Source: Xylaria sp. FL1777 (taxonomy: Eukaryota > Ascomycota > Sordariomycetes > Xylariales > Xylariaceae). From it: 64,000 bases of DNA. The position numbers and the translations under genes are program-made. The stretch covers positions 1 through 64,000 of the forward strand of contig MU400682.1 in assembly GCA_022578965.1 (NCBI GenBank), in the 5' to 3' direction. Of the stretch, positions 50,343 to 60,934 are shown piece by piece. The stretch's first letter is position 1, and each line of letters begins with the position of its first letter. A model generated the notes under the pieces. That model did no database searches, was not told where the DNA came from, and saw nothing but the letters and a program-made list of their open reading frames with translations.

Positions 50343-52537
50343 GGCGGTGAATCATGGATGATCCCCATCCATCCGTAGATCATCTATCTCGAGGTAATAT
50401 CGCTCCACGTGCGTCAATGCAATGCCACAGTAAATGTTATTGATCATGTCAAACTAACACAGAGCACTACTAACGTTGCTTATATTTGACCAGCATTAGG
50501 CAGTGAGTGCCTGATCTAATCTGAGGTTCTTTATGTGGTATTGTTGGCGGTGGGGGCAGGGTTGTACGCATGCTGATAGATGCTGCTCCAAGCGACGGAA
50601 ATAGAACGAACTGTCCGCCTCATTCAACATAATCCTCTAGGTACAGTCACTTTTCCTCGTCCATGTCATCCCCGGCCCCCATTAAAAAGTCTGTGCCGTG
50701 TCACCATAGCCGGTCCGGCTGATTCTGCGGCCCGCGCGCAATAAGGATAAGCACGGTTTTGACCACAACAAAGCTAGGGAGGCAACCTGACGGGCCGCAG
50801 CCAAGACTGGGAGCAATCAGGTTTTCTTCAGATTGATAAAACTATAGTCTTACTATCGCGTCACCCTTTCGTGTCTCGACTTTAGAAATACATTGTGCGA
50901 CAACCCAAGACGCGTGCTTTCTCCCTCCCTCCCTATTCTCCCGGCTTGCCACACGTTGCGGCTGAAGTAGTTCCTATAGATCCTATAGACTCGATACCAA
51001 TGTCTTCGATATTACGCCTGCCGACACGTATCATACCTCTGAGAACGATAGGTGGCCAGCCCCACGACTGAAGAGGCAAGTGTCACAAGCATAAACTATC
51101 CGTGCCACTTCACCACTTCACCGCTATTGGAGCTACGTAAGGGGTTAGAGATGGCGGTAGTTGTTGCAGCACAATCGCGAACAGAGGGATGAGCAATGTT
51201 CAGTGCGCCAAGACATGAACAACAATCCCCTTGCTTAGGGGGGAAACAACAGTGAATAATAATAAAAAGGCCAGCTCCCTTCGCACTCATTTCACTAACC
51301 TTTTCAGTCTTGATCGGTTAACGCGCGAGCGCTCACGATTTTACCAGCTTTTTCGCCTTCCCTATCTCTGCAGCCTTTCCTACACAACTCAGCTGATACC
51401 TGACAGCGCATTGAAGCTACTGTACATGTAGGCCAAGGCGATCCGAACGCTGTGACGATGAATGTAACATTTTCCGTATCGCAACGGACCACCGGACTTT
51501 TTCTATCTCCATCTCCGCACTGAGACCAGCAGAAGAACTGGGGAGCTCCGACACGCTGCACAGATGACTTTAGCTACACCTAGAGCAGTGGAACCGCTTA
51601 TTACACACGAATCTTGGGTTAAAGCCCGCTTTAGCATTGACCTATTGGATGTACTCGTCTCTGCTGTGCAGTAAGTATACTATATAATCTGCAATATATC
51701 GGTCGCGATGCGGGCGCGGTGCACAGGCGTTTAAAGTACGTGTGTGCTAGTACAGGCAGCGTGGCCAGCCAGGGTCTTATCAAGGTACAGGCGCACATGT
51801 GGTTTACGCGAGAACCCCCTGTCTCCAATGGATTGTCTCTGTTGGCAGTATACAAAACACCCTCTCCTTTGATTTATACATTACAAAACGATGTCATGTG
51901 TCTCGATGAAACTTGATCAAGCTCATACAATGCACCACCCAAGAATTGGCCGTGGTCTCAGTCATTGCTGTTTGGGGTTTATTGCTTCGTTTCAATATAT
52001 GTGCTTTTACGCATTCTTGTACGCATAGATACACTTGCGCGCTGACGTCACTGGCGAAGATTTGAACGAAGGCAAGTATACTCGATGCTTCTGCGCAAAA
52101 CGCCCTGCTAATCCGATATAGGTATTCGCAAGCGCCTAGGAACATCTTCCCTTACCTCCTAGGTTATACTCGGGACCTATCGTTCACCCTTACCTGGCGG
52201 TCTATGGCTCAATCATTACTTTGTTTGTGGGAAACCTTTGCTAGCCATCTAAGTGTCACGATATCGCAAACATACCCAGTTAGTAGTTGGCATAAGTCTA
52301 TGATAAGTTACCAAGGGGTATAGAGTCCTTGCGCACCTACATTGCATAATTTCCAAGACGCTCAGTCTCTCGATTTCCTTTGTCACATAGGAAAGCTGCA
52401 GTGATAAATGCTAAAGTGTAAGGTTTAGCTACACAAGACAATTAAGTCTTCGATTGTTTCGATCCGCGTTGGGATATAGCTTTATTTTTGATTGTGCTCG
52501 AATCACAATAAGTTCATCTGATTGGTCTAATTTGTAG
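50343..52537. other. Long spacer upstream of the second NLR
   Basis: About 2.2 kb with no recognisable protein or RNA gene. The NLR promoter must be at its left end and the tRNA upstream region at its right end. Short frames on both strands carry no motifs. Confidence 0.4.
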
Positions 52538-52660
52538 TCTCGATTGGTCTAGTGGTAAGGATACCTGCTTGTCACTTAATGGTCTCGAATCCGCGGTCGT
52601 GGGTCAGAGTTCATGAAATAGTAAATCGCAGGTGGCCGGGGTTCGATTCCCCGATCGAGA
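52538..52660 (+). tRNA. tRNA-Asp (GTC) with a 52-nt intron
   Basis: The acceptor stem TCTCGAT (52538-52544) pairs perfectly with ATCGAGA (52654-52660). The anticodon stem CCTGC/GCAGG encloses the loop TTGTCA...C with anticodon GTC at 52571-52573, which reads Asp codons. The T arm CGGGG-TTCGATT-CCCCG is perfect. An intron of about 52 nt (52575-52626) sits one base after the anticodon, the canonical position for nuclear tRNA introns. The A box (TGGTCTAGTGG, from 52545) and B box (GGTTCGATTCC, 52640-52650) are intact. The 3' CCA is not encoded, as usual in eukaryotes. Confidence 0.93.
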
Positions 52661-52665
52661 GATTG

Positions 52666-52682
52666 TTTTCTGTTGTTTTTTT
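52666..52682 (+). terminator. RNA polymerase III terminator of the tRNA gene
   Basis: TTTT at 52666-52669 begins 6 bases after the tRNA end, and a run of seven T follows at 52676-52682. Such T-runs on the coding strand end polymerase III transcription. Confidence 0.8.
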
Positions 52683-53168
52683 CTTCTTGAAAATATTCTG
52701 TCAGTCTTTCTACTTAACATACAATAAGGAATAACATCAAACCCGAAGCCGGCTGCAGATTTCGAGGTAGGGTTACGTTGCGAATAGGTGTCGTTGCGCC
52801 TCGGGATGTTGGGGGCCAGATAACTGAAGCGCTAACACTGCCAAACGCCATCGAGTATTTACTCACCCGAACCGGTCTGGTTTTTCTGGCCGTTCCAGAT
52901 GATGTCGCGAAGGTACCTCAATATTGATATCGATATTATGAGGAAGTGGCTATTTCCCCTCGGCGATAGGGAAGGACTAGACGGGCTCACCAAGCGAACT
53001 TTGACGACGATAGGTCAATTTAATAGTATACCAGGTTTTATTGTGATGTTCCGTTCCTAGCTTAGCGGATGATGTCTATCTAACTGTTTCACACATTGTA
53101 GCCATGTGAAAACTCATTAAGACCATCCAAAAGGGCGCCACCAGAGACTCTACTCATGGATACAAACA
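52683..53168. other. Intergenic between tRNA and the VIT/VWA gene
   Basis: No gene is seen. This is the 3' flank of the minus-strand VIT/VWA gene. Confidence 0.45.
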
Positions 53169-55745
53169 CTAAGATAGGAGTGCGCCGGCTTCTTGGACCT
53201 CCTTCTCGTTATCCGTGCTGTGCTGCCCAGCCAGCCAGCAGTCTGCCTTATCCACGACAAGTTCCCAAGCACCGGCCTCGTGAGCTAAGCGGGTGCGGAA
53301 GAAAGCAATGGCTAGAGCCGTAGCGACGATGGAGTTTTGTCGAATCGGTGTCTTAGCTTTGGATAAGTTGGCACCCGTGATGTCAAGCAGGGACTCTTCC
53401 CATTCCCAAGATCCGTCGAATTTCTGAAGCCGGATAAGAGCGTGCAGTTTCTCTTCGTCACATGCTTTCGTTTGGAGGCGGGCGCTTCTTCGTGAGGGGC
53501 TTGAGGACCTGGTCTTTTTCTCCAGTGGTGCATCTTCGCATTTCCTCTTAGTTGGGACTGATCTTTTGGCCGGGGCTGGTCTTGTCGGGGCTGATCTTCT
53601 GGCCGCTTTGGCACATAGTTGTTTTCTCGGAGGTGGTGAAGACCTCTGGTACATTTTGCCGGTAAACGAAATGGGCTGGTGCTCTTTGTCCCCCTCCACC
53701 GCGATGAATGAACACCACTTCCCAGCGACCTGATACGTAACACCAAGACGTATGGCCTCGCGCTCGACTATTTCATCCCATTGGCTTTCATATTCACTCT
53801 TCAGAAGTACGTTAGAGTCTTTTTGAGTGGCTTTGCTCAGCCAGCCATGACCTTTCTCCAGCTCTGAGACTGCCTGCTTGGCGGCAAGTTGATGGATCGT
53901 TTCTCCTCTGCCGACGTCATCTACTTCAATCTCTAACTTGATTGGTCCATCCTTAGAAATTGCTCGAAGGATTATGGACTCTGGCGTAAGCCCGTAGGTG
54001 CTTGAGTCGAGCAAAAGGAATATTGTCAGTCGCGAAAACGAGTAAAATGGAGGAACTCGGAATGGCGCCTGGAGAATCGATGGGGCTGAGACTATGGGTA
54101 CGTGGGCGAATCTATCTCTCTCCACGCCCTCTGTGCGATCCTCATCTACATCACCACTTTCACTAGTGAATGTCATTGCGGCTTTATCGGCGCCCTTGTT
54201 CTTCTCTCGAACAGGCAAAGTGATGGCAACCTTGGATGCGTCCTCATACGTAACCATCTCGTAATCCTCGTCATCCCTCTTATATTTCACATCAAGGGAA
54301 TAGTCAGCCAAGTGTGGCGACAAAGCACTCTTGAGGAGTTGAACCATCTTTTTGTCCATTGGTTCCTCTTCAGCGACGAATTGACTTGTTCCATTCCCTT
54401 CGGTAGCTATGCCCTGCACGAGCGACGTCGAAGCCCCCTGACCGATTCCAAGGGAAAAGAAGCGACTGCCATATTGCTCTGCAGAGTCACGAATCATCTT
54501 AAATAAGACATCTTGATTCCAAATTTCTCCATCGGTTAAGATGAGGACATTAAGCACCAGATCTTGATCACGCCGGGAGAGTGTCTCTCGAATTGGCGGT
54601 ATCATTTCGGTCCCGCCGAAGTTTGCATCCATAGCATCAACGTATTTTAATGCCTCGTCGAGATTCACTTCGTTGTATGGTTTACTGCGTGGCCAGATAT
54701 ACGAGAAGTTACTCCCAAAAGAACAGATATTGAATTTGACGTCGACTCGGAGAGATTTGAGCATCGTGTTCATTGCCTGTATTACCATGCCCATCTTGCC
54801 ACCCATGCTCCCAGATCGATCGATAACAAAGACAATCTCGCTGGGACTAGACGGTAATTGAAACTTCGGCACTAGAGTAACCAGCAATGCCCGTTGGTTC
54901 GGAATAGTGGGATGTGTCTCGAGCAACGCCTTGGACACGTTCCCATTCTCAAGGTTGACCATAACAATGAAGTCTTTGTCGAAGCTGGTATAGTTGAGTG
55001 AGAGCGTTGCAGATCCACGGTGGGGCATGAAAGCTTCAGTAGGCATGTCGGTAGTACGCCCTATATTCACAGCGATAGGGTGACTGGGAGACTGAATACT
55101 TCGAATGGGGCAACCTTCGGGACCCTGAACATCTACAATGATCTGAATAGCGTCTTGAACGGTCGAAGAGAACGAAGGCGAGCTAAGAACGTTATCTGGG
55201 GTAGCCCCATAACGAGGGGCAATCAGAGAAGGGATCGTCAAACGTAAGCCGTCGACTTGAGCGTCGTAATTCAACTCGCCTATATATACGAGCTTGACGA
55301 TAACACTGCTGCCTGCTGGGACGTTGCCGATATGTGTAGTAAAAACATCGGAAGCTTCAGGCAGCTGCTCTAGGAGGGCAGCTACTTTCCCCTTGGAAAC
55401 AGCCTCTTTGAATTTGAGACGAGCTTGCGTTTTGTCTTTGACAATGCCATTTATCTCAATATCGCCAACAGTAGTAGTAAAGGAAACGATGGAAACACCA
55501 CCATAGATTGGGAACGAATAAACCAAATCCTCTAAATCTTCGTTGGTCTCGTTCGAAAATGTTTGGGTAAGAGTAGTACGTGAGGCAACATCCTTGATGA
55601 TAGTGTGAGCTTTGAGGCTCGATAGGGGAAGATAGAACCGACGAATGTGCGAGGCGTTGACTGGGTTTTTGAAGGGGTACCAACAACCTATGAGTGGTGG
55701 ACTAATATTGTAACGGCCTCGGGCCGTCTGCTTAGTACGGGCCAT
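53169..55745 (-). CDS. VIT/VWA protein with two histone H3-tail-like segments
   Basis: One uninterrupted exon encodes 858 residues. A VIT domain (about 17-150; IGCWYPF, then LLEQLPEASDVFTTHIGNVP) precedes a VWA domain (about 303-480) with a complete metal site: DRSGS (309-313), Thr379 and the TDGE Asp405. The C-terminal part (from about 740) resembles the end of PARP4-type proteins (LIRLQKFDGSWEWEESLLDI, then WELVVDKADCWLAG). Two stretches copy the histone H3 tail. Residues 1-9, MARTKQTAR, are identical to H3 through R8, followed by Gly instead of K9. Residues 706-720, PRKQLCAKAARRSAP, match H3 16-30 with A21C, S/T22A and K27R. Basic signals (KRSVPTKRK, PSRRSAR) suggest nuclear entry. There is no PARP catalytic domain. 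Function is unknown; competition for H3-tail readers or writers is an inference. Confidence 0.9.
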   Translation of the reverse strand: MARTKQTARGRYNISPPLIGCWYPFKNPVNASHIRRFYLPLSSLKAHTIIKDVASRTTLTQTFSNETNEDLEDLVYSFPIYGGVSIVSFTTTVGDIEINGIVKDKTQARLKFKEAVSKGKVAALLEQLPEASDVFTTHIGNVPAGSSVIVKLVYIGELNYDAQVDGLRLTIPSLIAPRYGATPDNVLSSPSFSSTVQDAIQIIVDVQGPEGCPIRSIQSPSHPIAVNIGRTTDMPTEAFMPHRGSATLSLNYTSFDKDFIVMVNLENGNVSKALLETHPTIPNQRALLVTLVPKFQLPSSPSEIVFVIDRSGSMGGKMGMVIQAMNTMLKSLRVDVKFNICSFGSNFSYIWPRSKPYNEVNLDEALKYVDAMDANFGGTEMIPPIRETLSRRDQDLVLNVLILTDGEIWNQDVLFKMIRDSAEQYGSRFFSLGIGQGASTSLVQGIATEGNGTSQFVAEEEPMDKKMVQLLKSALSPHLADYSLDVKYKRDDEDYEMVTYEDASKVAITLPVREKNKGADKAAMTFTSESGDVDEDRTEGVERDRFAHVPIVSAPSILQAPFRVPPFYSFSRLTIFLLLDSSTYGLTPESIILRAISKDGPIKLEIEVDDVGRGETIHQLAAKQAVSELEKGHGWLSKATQKDSNVLLKSEYESQWDEIVEREAIRLGVTYQVAGKWCSFIAVEGDKEHQPISFTGKMYQRSSPPPRKQLCAKAARRSAPTRPAPAKRSVPTKRKCEDAPLEKKTRSSSPSRRSARLQTKACDEEKLHALIRLQKFDGSWEWEESLLDITGANLSKAKTPIRQNSIVATALAIAFFRTRLAHEAGAWELVVDKADCWLAGQHSTDNEKEVQEAGALLS

Positions 55746-57464
55746 AGTGGTAGAGAAAGGCGATGATCAGGGAGTGGACTGTGCTAAATAGGAAAAACGA
55801 AAAAGGATGAAAGGAAGGTAGGTGAGAGTTCGTATGGTAAGCGGAGTATGCCCCCTTTTATACTACAAACCTCCCCCCTCACCCCCCTGGCCTGCATCCA
55901 ACTCTCAGCTTGGTTCTTGGTGACTAATAGGCAGCAAGCTAGTTTATCAATATGGACTATATCAACAAAGTGGCTGCAATAGCAAAATCCCTCCCCCTCC
56001 CCCCATTTTGAAAAAAAAAAATTCATCATGACTTTTTACTTTTTACCTTTGGACTAGAGGTACTGCAGCCGTTTGTTCGTTCGTAACAATAACGTCGCTA
56101 TATATACGTTGATGAGTGAAGGGTCATGTGACTGACTATGAAAAAGTGGTGCCCCTTGCCACTTACATCCATCGTGGACTGCAGCCACTACACCGCATCC
56201 TTCCGGTTAGCTTCATATTATGAGGGACTTTACCTTGAATAGGCCTCTATTTATCTTAGATCACCGCATAACTCACTTCAACCGTAGCATGCCATAGCTG
56301 CTGATAAGTGATAGTAGCAGTAGGTTGATGGTCTGATATACGGCTGCCACAGAAGTTCAGCGCCCGAATCTACTCAAGAAGATCATCACACAGTCCTTTT
56401 ATCACCCAAGACCCCCCGATGTCATCATAGATCAAGATATCCCCGCTGTCGTTCGGGTTTATGAAGTTGATCTTTCAAAACTCTTGTTTAGATAGATACC
56501 CCTTCCCCCCCTTTCCATCCAAGTGCCAGGAGTGGCGCCACACTCGAGACCCATATACCTACAGTTAAAGCCGTAACAATAGGATGTAGCGATGTTGAAG
56601 GATCTTCTCATTCAGAAGGCTACGAAAATCACCTACCTTCAGGGTATCCATCCCCTAACAAGGACTTGTATAACAACACACCCTAGACGACTCTTGGTAT
56701 CTGCATTCCTCTAGAATGGCAGGGGGAACATAATCTCGGTAATCTTCGCTTCGAGAAGTACCACGGTAAGGAAGGCGAAGTCATCAAAGACTAGAAGTAT
56801 ATATATTCTAAAAGAATGTCAAGACTTAAGCTCTGGTGAAGTCGAGTGAAGTTAGTGGCTGAGGCGAACCAGCCCCTGAGTGGCTCGTTCGGCTTAGTCA
56901 TATCCGCAAATAATGCAGGGATATGTTATTTTTTCTTTCTCGTGATAGACTCTTTCACAAAAAATGGGCAGCTTTAGCAGAGACTTCTTACAATTAGCTT
57001 AGATCTATTTCATTATATTAGATCACTTTCTTCCCCATGTCTTGATTACTCGAAAATACTTGGAAGCGTAAGATGTCTTGTATAGGTACTGAGCAGAACA
57101 TCCTTTATGGTTTCCCCGCTCTATTTTACTGACAAAGGCATGAATTGTCGACCCTTTTAAGCCTTATGCATGTTCGGGGTTGCTACCTTTATAGGTAATC
57201 TCGTCACTTTGCTGCCTAGAATTTAAAGGTAAAGGAGAAGAACTCTATTCGCTCTATAACTTGGGACGTTGATTCACAAATTACGAAGTTCTACCAAAGC
57301 TGAGCTCAACATTGATTCGCCGCCCAAATCCAATAGTACACGGCTTGCATGGACTCAAGCCTGAACACAACGGCAAATTCCGCCCCTAAAATCATCCTTC
57401 TGCCTGATATTGTATCTTTTAAGTACGATTATTCAAAAGACATCAATTAATCCGCCAAGCCAAA
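55746..57464. other. Spacer with possible relic coding fragments
   Basis: No intact gene. An open stretch without Met at about 56340-56491 reads like real protein (TEVQRPNLLKKIITQSFYHP, then DVIIDQDIPAVVRVYEVDLS). Another at about 56689-56793 reads CIPLEWQGEHNLGNLRFEKY. Both end in stops and no family is recognised, so they may be remains of a decayed gene. The rest includes the VIT/VWA promoter, with C-rich tracts near 55868-55890 and 55989-56006, and the F-box promoter. Confidence 0.35.
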
Positions 57465-58796
57465 ATGACCGGAGACGTTCAACGAAGTGTTACAACGTGC
57501 TCATTGGAAACTCTGCCTCTTCTAATTCTAGAGGAAATCTGCGAGTACGTGGCCTTGGAGCGGAGCGATAACGGGAAAGACGAAGGAAGAAGTATCTGGG
57601 CATTCTCTCTCGTATGCCGCAACTGTTGCTACGCCTCCGCGGCGCAACGTTTCCGCACCATTCGGTTGGAATTCTCCAATCATTTGTTGCTGCGGGATAT
57701 CTTGAACAGATGGGACGAAATCCTAACGGCGGGCAATCATTTTCGCCACGTGCGCCAGTTGATATTGGTGCATACGGACGACAGCACCAAGCCTGGACAG
57801 GTCCACCGTATTGATGGGCAGGGCAGCTTCGACATGGATGATTCCCTTAAGCCAGCGGGAGTCACGATAAGCAAGCATTGGTTCGCTACCACATGGTCGG
57901 GCCATCAGAAGGACGCCGAGAAGACTTGGCAGGCTGTTGCACGGTTGATCAGTCGTACAGCTGGCCTGAAGGACTTCGTATACGCGTTGAGAGATCATCT
58001 AAATCCATGCATCCTTGCGGCGATTCATGATGTTGGCTGCCGCCTTCACATGCATTACTTCAGTCTCCCAAGCCTCTACCAGCCCAGATACAAGCCCAGT
58101 GACATCAATGCGGATGATTATGCGCTCGCCACTTCCCCATGTCTACATGCTATCGTGGTGTCACATTCCCAGTACGACATAGACGGGCTCGTGGATTACC
58201 ACAAAGAGGCCACCTTGCGGATGGTGGCTGGCGTAGCTCCAAACCTCGCACATGTTTGGCTGAGATCTAAACCTGTGGGCGGGACTGTCATCGCGTTTCG
58301 AAGGGCAATGTCCAGCGACAGGCCGCCATGGCGGGGCTTTTTTCCTAGCAAGGACAGGGAAGATGATGTTCTCTCTATGGGTAGCCTGAAGAGTCTTATA
58401 TTAGACGATAATCGTGTGGGAAGAGACGATCTATTATCTTGGGGCCGCACAACTGATCTCTCCAGGCTGGAGTCCCTGGCGGTCTCATTCAAGTCATACG
58501 GCTATACGTCGTACACTACAAGTTGCAAAGGGCTAGAAACGTTGGTGGAATTAGCCATAGCAGGTCAATTTGCATCCCTTCGATCATTAAGCTTGGAGTA
58601 TAACGGTAAAAACGAATATTATAGCAAGGTTCATACAGCTTTCACTGTATTTCTCAACAACATCGGACCATTAGATAGACTACATGTACCACAGCTCAAT
58701 GCAATGCGCACTGAGGCTCTTTCTGCAGCCGTGTCAAGACATGTATTATGTCCCTGCTGCGAGGTCGGGTTTAGTACCGTGGGCTCATATAAATAA
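57465..58796 (+). CDS. F-box protein, C-terminus possibly truncated
   Basis: A single exon encodes 443 residues. The N-terminus has an F-box-like helix set at about 12-65 (LETLPLLILEEICEYVALE, then IWAFSLVCRNCCYASAAQRF). It is followed by leucine-rich-repeat-like segments (LKSLILDDNRVGRDDLLSWG, LSRLESLAVSF, LRSLSLEYNGKNEYYSKVH). F-box proteins supply substrates to SCF ubiquitin ligases by binding Skp1 through the F-box. The many fungal F-box/LRR proteins are variable and rarely characterised. The end (LSAAVSRHVLCPCCEVGFST) looks abrupt. Relatives usually continue with more repeats after the SRHG-like block, so a truncation or frame change is possible. No intron is needed. Confidence 0.75.
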   Translation: MTGDVQRSVTTCSLETLPLLILEEICEYVALERSDNGKDEGRSIWAFSLVCRNCCYASAAQRFRTIRLEFSNHLLLRDILNRWDEILTAGNHFRHVRQLILVHTDDSTKPGQVHRIDGQGSFDMDDSLKPAGVTISKHWFATTWSGHQKDAEKTWQAVARLISRTAGLKDFVYALRDHLNPCILAAIHDVGCRLHMHYFSLPSLYQPRYKPSDINADDYALATSPCLHAIVVSHSQYDIDGLVDYHKEATLRMVAGVAPNLAHVWLRSKPVGGTVIAFRRAMSSDRPPWRGFFPSKDREDDVLSMGSLKSLILDDNRVGRDDLLSWGRTTDLSRLESLAVSFKSYGYTSYTTSCKGLETLVELAIAGQFASLRSLSLEYNGKNEYYSKVHTAFTVFLNNIGPLDRLHVPQLNAMRTEALSAAVSRHVLCPCCEVGFSTVGSYK

Positions 58797-59299
58797 TGAC
58801 TTGTTTTCCTTCTCCGTCGCACTCTGCGCGTTTCGAATAATTATATAAATATAATGTTGCTTGCTTAGTCTAAGACACCAATTCTCCAAATATTGTACTA
58901 CGGCTTTCATCTTTCCGGGTCAACCTCATTTTTTTGGTGAGTGTATTGCTTTATCATGGAGACTGTTAAATTGTGAGGTAATATATAGATCCAGATCTCT
59001 TAAATCTCAGTAACTCCAACAAACAGTATAAGAAAAGTAGCCGAGGCCGAGACTGATACTGCACAGTACGCCGTCTGTAGTACTTTGCAGGCTGTGCTAT
59101 GAGTTTTAATTAAAGGGAAAAACGACTGGAGTAAAAATAAGAGATCAACTGAATATGGTTGCTAATAACTTACATACTAGGTGCTCGACTACGAGCCCCT
59201 ATTTAAGCTACTACACACGGGCTACATATGGCAGCCCGCGTCGCTTCTCTTCATTCCACTCTCCTAATACCAAATTGTTCCACGAGACCTGTAAACCTG
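58797..59299. terminator. Convergent 3' flanks, F-box and DUF1479 genes
   Basis: The two genes end tail to tail in this 503-bp stretch, and both 3' UTRs should fall here. No separate gene is supported. The 62-codon plus-strand frame at 59155-59343 overlaps the DUF1479 stop antisense and lacks motifs. Confidence 0.4.
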
Positions 59300-60934
59300 C
59301 TAGAAGCCTAGAATCTCATTTGCCTTTTCCACAACTGCCTTAGCCCCAGGACCATCTGATTCTGCTGCAACAAGCTTCTCAAAACCAAAAGCCCGTAGGC
59401 CATCAGCGTTCGCATACGTTTGAAGGTAGGAGACTGTAGGCCGATTGACATGTCGAGATTCGCCTTCTCCGCCAGGAAAATCTGGGCCAGGGGTCCCGTC
59501 AAGGAAAGCCTTCTTTTGGCGCACGAGATATTGCGCGTTTTTCTCGGTGACGGGGCATATCGGGATATAGAGTACACTTGAATCTGACTGCCCCTGGTGG
59601 ACCTTGTCGACAGCATGGATAGCTAAGTTGGGTATGTTAGCTTTATAGAGTTTTGAGAGAACAACAACAGAAACATACTGTCACAGTGCCAGACAACAAA
59701 GTCACCCGGCTTCACTTCGGGCATGTGCACCATACTTGTGTCAAGTTCAAGATGTGGGTGGAGCTCCGCATTGAGTTCTTGTCCATGGCCTGGTGTAGCC
59801 CCATGTAGCTTGCTCGTCATTTCGGAGCCAGCGAATACCCAGTTGTCGGCGGCGAGGTACTCTTCCGCGGACACCTCCTTTGACTCTTTGAGGGGTCGAA
59901 AAAAAGGACGGAGTAGATAATATGCTGTTGATAATTGGAGTAGAGGATTCACCAATAGGGTACCCTCGAAACCTTTCGTGTTGCTCATGCTCATCCATCC
60001 CTGGAACATGCGGAACATCGAACTTGCCCCAAGCCCATTATAGTTGTCCATGACAGCAGAAGCTCTGCCGCTGGCCTCCCAAGGATCATATTCCTCCCAT
60101 GATCCTTCGAATACCTTGTCATAAACTCCACCGAGCCCATAACCATTTGTTTCCCATCGTTCGACGCTGCCGCCATCCACATGGGGACCTAGGGCAAATT
60201 TTGCGTCTCCAGGCTGCCTGATACGCAGACGGTCGGCATATGTAAGAGTCTGAGATAGCGATATGGCACTCTCAGGGGCTGACGATTGCCAAAACTTCAT
60301 TAACTTTGACTGCACCTGCAATAAATTGGGGTGCGCCCGTGCTTGAATCTGCGGCTTCGACCAATACAGTTCGTATACTTGAGGGTCGTCCTGTGGAAAT
60401 GCTACTCTTAAAATTAGAGATCAGTTACATAACATGCATGCAGCAAGACTTACCTTTTGTCGAGGGGTTCTGTCTAACATATTCTTCGATTTCGTTCTTG
60501 TATGCCCGAGCTTCGTTCTCGGGTATTACACCCCTGATAACGGCAACGCCTCTCTTCTTAATATCCGAGCGCAATCTTGCAAGATCTTCTTCAAGACTTG
60601 AGAATGCCAGGCTGGGAATGACTTTTGATCCCTCTTTTGCAAGGATGCTGTTTTCCTGTTTAAGCTGAGTAAGAAGCCTGTGCCAGCTTGCATTAATACG
60701 ATCCTCATGGCCAGCTACCAAAGATTTCTTCAGATCAAGAAAGCGTTTGGGCAACGGCGGCTGATTTCCGCCGGATAGCGATACGAATGCATCAGAAATA
60801 TTGCCTTCCCTCTTCGCCTGAGGTTGGGCCTGGGTAGAAGTCACTGTAGCCATGTATCGAACCGGGCTGATCGCCTTAGAGACCAGAGTGGTAGTAGGTT
60901 TGAGTTTTAAAGATATATTTACTAGCGGACGCAT
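59300..60934 (-). CDS. DUF1479-family protein, Fe(II)/2OG-dioxygenase-like, probably mitochondrial
   Basis: Three exons (60454-60934, 59679-60401, 59300-59622; introns 60402-60453 and 59623-59678) give 508 residues. The body has the features of the DUF1479 family: VIRGVIPENEA, DDPQVYELYWSKPQ, the GPHVDGGSVERW block with an HxD pair (H234, D236), GTLLVNPLLQLSTAY, PGDFVVWHCD and IHAVDKVHQG, where a distal His could complete a metal site. By fold these proteins resemble Fe(II)/2-oxoglutarate oxygenases, but no substrate is established. The first 30 residues (MRPLVNISLKLKPTTTLVSK...) are basic and Ser/Thr-rich without acids, as in a mitochondrial presequence. A second Met (MATV) at residue 28 could start a cytosolic form. 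Confidence 0.87.
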
